DNA of 7,606 bases from an uncultured Sphingorhabdus sp. (lineage in GTDB: Bacteria; Pseudomonadota; Alphaproteobacteria; Sphingomonadales; Sphingomonadaceae): the NCBI GenBank assembly GCA_937873665.1, contig CALMYW010000264.1, forward strand, positions 1 to 7,606, in the 5' to 3' direction. The position numbers were made by a program, and so were the translations under genes. Under the pieces are notes generated by a model, which searched no databases, had not been told where the DNA came from, and saw only the letters and a program-made list of their open reading frames with translations. Every line of letters starts with the position of its first letter. Position 1 is the stretch's first letter. Of the stretch, positions 5,687 through 7,606 are shown in pieces.

Positions 5687-5742
5687 CCCCTCCAGAAGGG
5701 GCGGAGGGAATGCAGCAGCCCTGATTCCCTTCGTCCCCTTTT
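5687..5742. terminator. Stem-loop(s) after the transporter gene; possible terminator
   Basis: AGGGAAT (5705-5711) pairs with ATTCCCT (5724-5730) around a 12-nt loop. The stem extends outward through GGGGCGG/TCGTCCCC with two G-U pairs to about 5698/5737. On the plus strand it is followed by TTTT (5739-5742) and a T-rich tail, a good intrinsic-terminator shape. On the minus strand the hairpin directly follows the transporter's TAA (5748-5750) but lacks a T-run and has A-C mismatches. GGGG at 5698-5701 can instead pair with CCCC at 5687-5690, giving a competing small hairpin. It probably marks the end of the transporter transcript. Confidence 0.45.
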
Positions 5743-5747
5743 GGTTG

Positions 5748-6596
5748 TTATTGCGTGCGCTTCGCGCCCGTCATTACCACCAGCGCCACACCGCCCAGGA
5801 TCGCCACCGACGCCGCCAGCAGCCGCAGGGTCAGTGGTTCGCCGAGCAGGAACACGCCGCCCAGCGCGGCGATCACCGGCACCGCGAGTTGCACGGTCGC
5901 GGCGGTCACCGATGTCAGCAACGGCAGTGCGCTGTACCAGATCGCATAGCCCATGCCCGAGGCCAGCGCGCCGGACAGCACCGCGTAGCCCAGTCCCGTC
6001 GGGTCGGGGGTGATGTGCCGGAACATCAGCAAGGCCAGCACTGCGGCTAGCGGCACCGCACGCAGGAAGTTGCCGGCGGTGACCTGCAACGGATCGCCCG
6101 CGCCGCGACCGCGCAGCGAATACATGCCCCAGGCGATGCCGGCCGCCAGCATCAGCAATGCGGCCGCTAATGGTGGTGCGGACAGGCCCGGCAACACCAG
6201 GCCGACCAGGCCGCCTGCGGCGAGCACCAGACCGCCGAGTTGCAGCGGCCGCAGGCGTTCACCCGACCACAGGCCGTGCGCGATCATGGTGGCCTGCACG
6301 GCGCCGAACAGCAGCAGCGCCCCCGCGGCCGCGCTGAGTCGCAGGTACGCAAACGAGAACGCCGCGGCGTAGGCGAACAGCGCGAAGGCGGACCATCCGT
6401 TGCCGCGTGCATGTCCGCGAGTCCCTCGCCGCCACGCCAGCAATCCCAGCACCACGGCACCGGACAGCAGGCGCACCAGGGTGAAGCTGGCGGCGTCGAT
6501 CGTCGTATGCGCGAGCGCCGCACGGCACAGCAGCGAATTGCCCGCGAAGGCGAGCAAGGCGAGCAGTGTCAGCAGGGCGAGGTGTGCGCGCGACAT
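5748..6596 (-). CDS. EamA/DMT-superfamily transporter
   Basis: A 282-aa inner-membrane protein with ten hydrophobic helices (about 5-22, 36-55, 68-84, 88-107, 117-136, 143-160, 172-191, 202-220, 227-250, 259-275), matching the duplicated 5+5 helix EamA architecture and usual length. Family hallmarks are NSLLCRAAL in helix 1, FTLVRLLSG in helix 2, and VAVP-type VQLAVPVIAALGGVFLLGEPLT at the end of helix 9 with the conserved GE-x-LT. The family exports or imports small metabolites such as amino acids or drugs; the substrate cannot be read from sequence. Start: ATG 6596 begins the first helix. ATG 6632 (12 codons longer, hydrophilic) is in frame, and neither has a clear SD. The frame is open back to 7103, but that stretch is the antisense-frame shadow of the SRPBCC gene. 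It follows the ArsR/SRPBCC operon beyond a terminator, so it likely has its own promoter. Confidence 0.9.
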   Translation of the reverse strand: MSRAHLALLTLLALLAFAGNSLLCRAALAHTTIDAASFTLVRLLSGAVVLGLLAWRRGTRGHARGNGWSAFALFAYAAAFSFAYLRLSAAAGALLLFGAVQATMIAHGLWSGERLRPLQLGGLVLAAGGLVGLVLPGLSAPPLAAALLMLAAGIAWGMYSLRGRGAGDPLQVTAGNFLRAVPLAAVLALLMFRHITPDPTGLGYAVLSGALASGMGYAIWYSALPLLTSVTAATVQLAVPVIAALGGVFLLGEPLTLRLLAASVAILGGVALVVMTGAKRTQ

Positions 6597-6674
6597 GCGT
6601 GGGCCGGCTTCGGGGGGTGTCTCGGTTCGCATCGCGCGGCGGCACGATGCCTCGGCGTGCACTGTAAGGCGCGA

Positions 6675-6695
6675 AGCCCGGCGCGTGGCCGGGCT
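6675..6695 (-). terminator. Terminator hairpin of the ArsR-SRPBCC operon
   Basis: AGCCCGGC (6675-6682) and GCCGGGCT (6688-6695) are perfect 8-bp arms around a 5-nt loop, 23 nt beyond the SRPBCC stop codon. On the minus strand the stem is followed by TCGCGCCTTACAGT, only weakly T-rich. GC-rich hairpins of this AGCCCGGC form are typical operon ends in high-GC gammaproteobacteria. Confidence 0.65.
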
Positions 6696-6718
6696 CCGTT
6701 GCATCGACGCCGCGGCGA

Positions 6719-7216
6719 TCAGCCCGCGGCGAGCTCGGCCAGCAAGGCGTCGAGCTGGGCGAACGTCTCGTGCGTGGCGTCCTGCGCGCCGGTGCCGGCT
6801 TCGTCCAGCGCTTCGCGGGTGGGATAGACCTCGCGCATCACCAGCAGGGTCTTGCCGTCGCGCTCTTCCATCGTCACCGTGGTGATCGATCCCGCATCGC
6901 CGCCTTCCTCGTTGGTCCAGACGATGCGCTGCCCGGGCACCACCTCCAGGTAGGTGCCGAAGAAGGCGAACGTGTTGGCGGCGTCCTCGCCGAAGACCAG
7001 GCGGTAGCTGCCGCCGGTGCGCACGTCCATCTCGCACGAGCGCAGGGTCATGCCCATGGAGCGCGGCACCCACCACTTTCGGAACAGGTCGGGGTTGGAC
7101 CACGCCTGGAACACCAGCCTTGCGGGTGCATCGAATGTCCGGGTGACGACGACTTCGCGATCGGACGTCTTCTCCACCGTCGTGCGGCGGGATTCACTTG
7201 CGTTGTTTGCGACCAC
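6719..7216 (-). CDS. SRPBCC/AHSA1-family protein
   Basis: A 165-aa soluble cytoplasmic protein. An N-terminal polar leader (1-18) precedes an AHSA1-type START-like helix-grip fold: the opening strand EVVVTRTFDAPARLVFQAWS (21-40), NPDLFRKWWVP (41-51), the strands MDVRTGGSYRLVF (63-75) and FFGTYLEVVPGQRIVW (85-100), the strand pair TTVTMEERDGKTLLVM (112-127), and a long C-terminal helix (about 148-163). This order is standard for the family, which binds hydrophobic ligands; no ligand or catalytic residues are evident. Start: GTG 7216 has AGGAG with a 7-nt spacer. A longer frame to 7252 exists but has no SD at its start. The gene overlaps the upstream regulator by 23 bp, indicating translational coupling and one operon. 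ArsR-AHSA1 pairs are very common, and the protein is presumed to work with or be controlled by its partner. Confidence 0.92.
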   Translation of the reverse strand: MVANNASESRRTTVEKTSDREVVVTRTFDAPARLVFQAWSNPDLFRKWWVPRSMGMTLRSCEMDVRTGGSYRLVFGEDAANTFAFFGTYLEVVPGQRIVWTNEEGGDAGSITTVTMEERDGKTLLVMREVYPTREALDEAGTGAQDATHETFAQLDALLAELAAG

Positions 7217-7559
7217 GGGCCTGCTCCTGTCGTTTGAGGTCTTCCAGCACATCGTCCAGCGCCGCGAAGCGCGCGTCCCACACCTGGCGGTAACGCGCGA
7301 TCCACGCCATTTCCTCTTCGAGGCGACACGGCCCGATGCGGCAGGTCCGCACGCGGCCGACCTTCTCGGTGCTCACCAGGCCGGCCTGCTCGAGCACGCC
7401 GACGTGCTTCTTCATGCCGGTCAGGGTCATGTCGAAGCTGTCGGCGAGGTCGGTGATGGACGCGTCGCCGCGCGCGAGCCGTTCCAGCACGCCACGGCGG
7501 GTGGCATCGGCCAGCGCGGCGAAGGTGGCGCTGAAATGGGCAGAATTATGCTGAACCAT
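7194..7559 (-). CDS. ArsR-type winged-helix transcriptional regulator
   Basis: A 121-aa protein. The winged-helix DNA-binding domain spans about 8-75: ATFAALADATRRGVLERLA (helices 1-2), ITDLADSFDMTLTGMKKHVGVLEQAGLV (helix-turn-helix, 35-62), then the wing STEKVGRVRTCRI. A C-terminal helical dimerisation region (80-111, EEEMAWIARYRQVWDARFAALDDVLEDLKR) and a basic tail (RGRKQRK) follow. Two cysteines (C73, C78) sit after the wing. They do not form the classical ELCVCDL metal site, so metal sensing is not indicated, which is usual for regulators paired with SRPBCC proteins. First gene of a two-gene operon with the AHSA1 protein. ATG 7559 lacks an SD; together with a -10-like CATACT ending 8 nt upstream, this suggests a leaderless transcript. 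Likely autoregulated through the palindrome over its start codon. Confidence 0.93.
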   Translation of the reverse strand: MVQHNSAHFSATFAALADATRRGVLERLARGDASITDLADSFDMTLTGMKKHVGVLEQAGLVSTEKVGRVRTCRIGPCRLEEEMAWIARYRQVWDARFAALDDVLEDLKRQEQARGRKQRK

Positions 7560-7568
7560 ATGGTTCAG
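7551..7568. promoter_or_regulatory. 18-bp perfect palindrome over the ArsR start codon (operator candidate)
   Basis: CTGAACCATATGGTTCAG is a perfect palindrome whose centre (CAT|ATG) includes the regulator's ATG (7559-7557 on the minus strand). Two-fold symmetric sites of this length are what winged-helix ArsR dimers bind. The site also touches the putative -10 box, so binding would block initiation. The symmetry is seen; the binding role is inferred from the family and position. Confidence 0.6.
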
Positions 7569-7595
7569 TATGCAGGCCCGTCAGCGACGGCGCAA
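7567..7595 (-). promoter_or_regulatory. Candidate promoter of the ArsR-SRPBCC operon
   Basis: On the minus strand a -35-like TTGCGC (7595-7590) is separated by 17 nt from a -10-like CATACT (7572-7567, four of six consensus positions). The expected start of transcription, about 7 nt on, coincides with the A of the ATG at 7559, i.e. a leaderless mRNA. This is consistent with the missing SD. Confidence 0.4.
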
Positions 7596-7606
7596 GTGCT
7601 CTTATG

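Noticed and set aside
4829..6050. Long open frames on the plus strand across the protease and transporter genes
   Set aside because: They are Arg/Ala/Pro-rich mirror frames of GC-rich minus-strand genes with no domain pattern or SD.
6597..7103. Open frame extending the transporter by up to 169 N-terminal residues
   Set aside because: The extension overlaps the well-supported SRPBCC gene in another frame, is Arg/Gly/His-rich low-quality sequence, and the terminator hairpin lies inside it. Family length fits the 282-aa form.

Overview
The window is GC-rich, densely coding DNA with compact signal peptides, a DUF4034-like lipoprotein-sized gene, an Excalibur protein and GGGTCAGAGT-type dispersed repeats. 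Together these suggest a gammaproteobacterium of the Xanthomonadaceae/Lysobacteraceae (Lysobacter-like). That placement is inference from gene style and remembered family distribution; no search was run.

Layout. 1-499 (minus): 5' part of a secreted DUF4034-like protein that runs off the left edge. 653-1015 (plus): small exported Excalibur-domain protein. 1016-3159: a compositionally foreign, visibly AT-richer block holding one large gene (1230-3005, plus). Its product has an N-terminal GHKL (Hsp90/MutL/MORC-like) ATPase and a C-terminal PD-(D/E)XK-like nuclease domain. The block is bracketed by an 11-bp perfect inverted repeat (1150-1160 and 3080-3090) and carries a short tandem GGGAAAACAC repeat on its right side. 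3160-3957 (plus): host-composition Mrr-type restriction endonuclease with two N-terminal membrane helices and a C-terminal topoisomerase-type zinc ribbon. 4003-4461 (minus): unrecognised small protein, convergent with it. 4629-5641 (minus): retropepsin-like aspartic protease gene broken by an apparent 1-nt frameshift near 4938. 5748-6596 (minus): EamA/DMT ten-helix transporter. 6719-7559 (minus): overlapping ArsR-type regulator plus AHSA1/SRPBCC protein operon, with a perfect 18-bp palindrome sitting on the regulator's start codon and a good terminator hairpin after the second gene.

How it fits together. The right half (4003-7559) is ordinary chromosomal content transcribed leftwards. The candidate for a little-described system is the solitary GHKL-nuclease gene: ATP-driven clamp plus nuclease in one chain, foreign composition and repeat-bounded. 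It looks like a one-gene genome-defence module inserted between two resident genes, next to (but probably not co-inherited with) a membrane-anchored Mrr-like nuclease.
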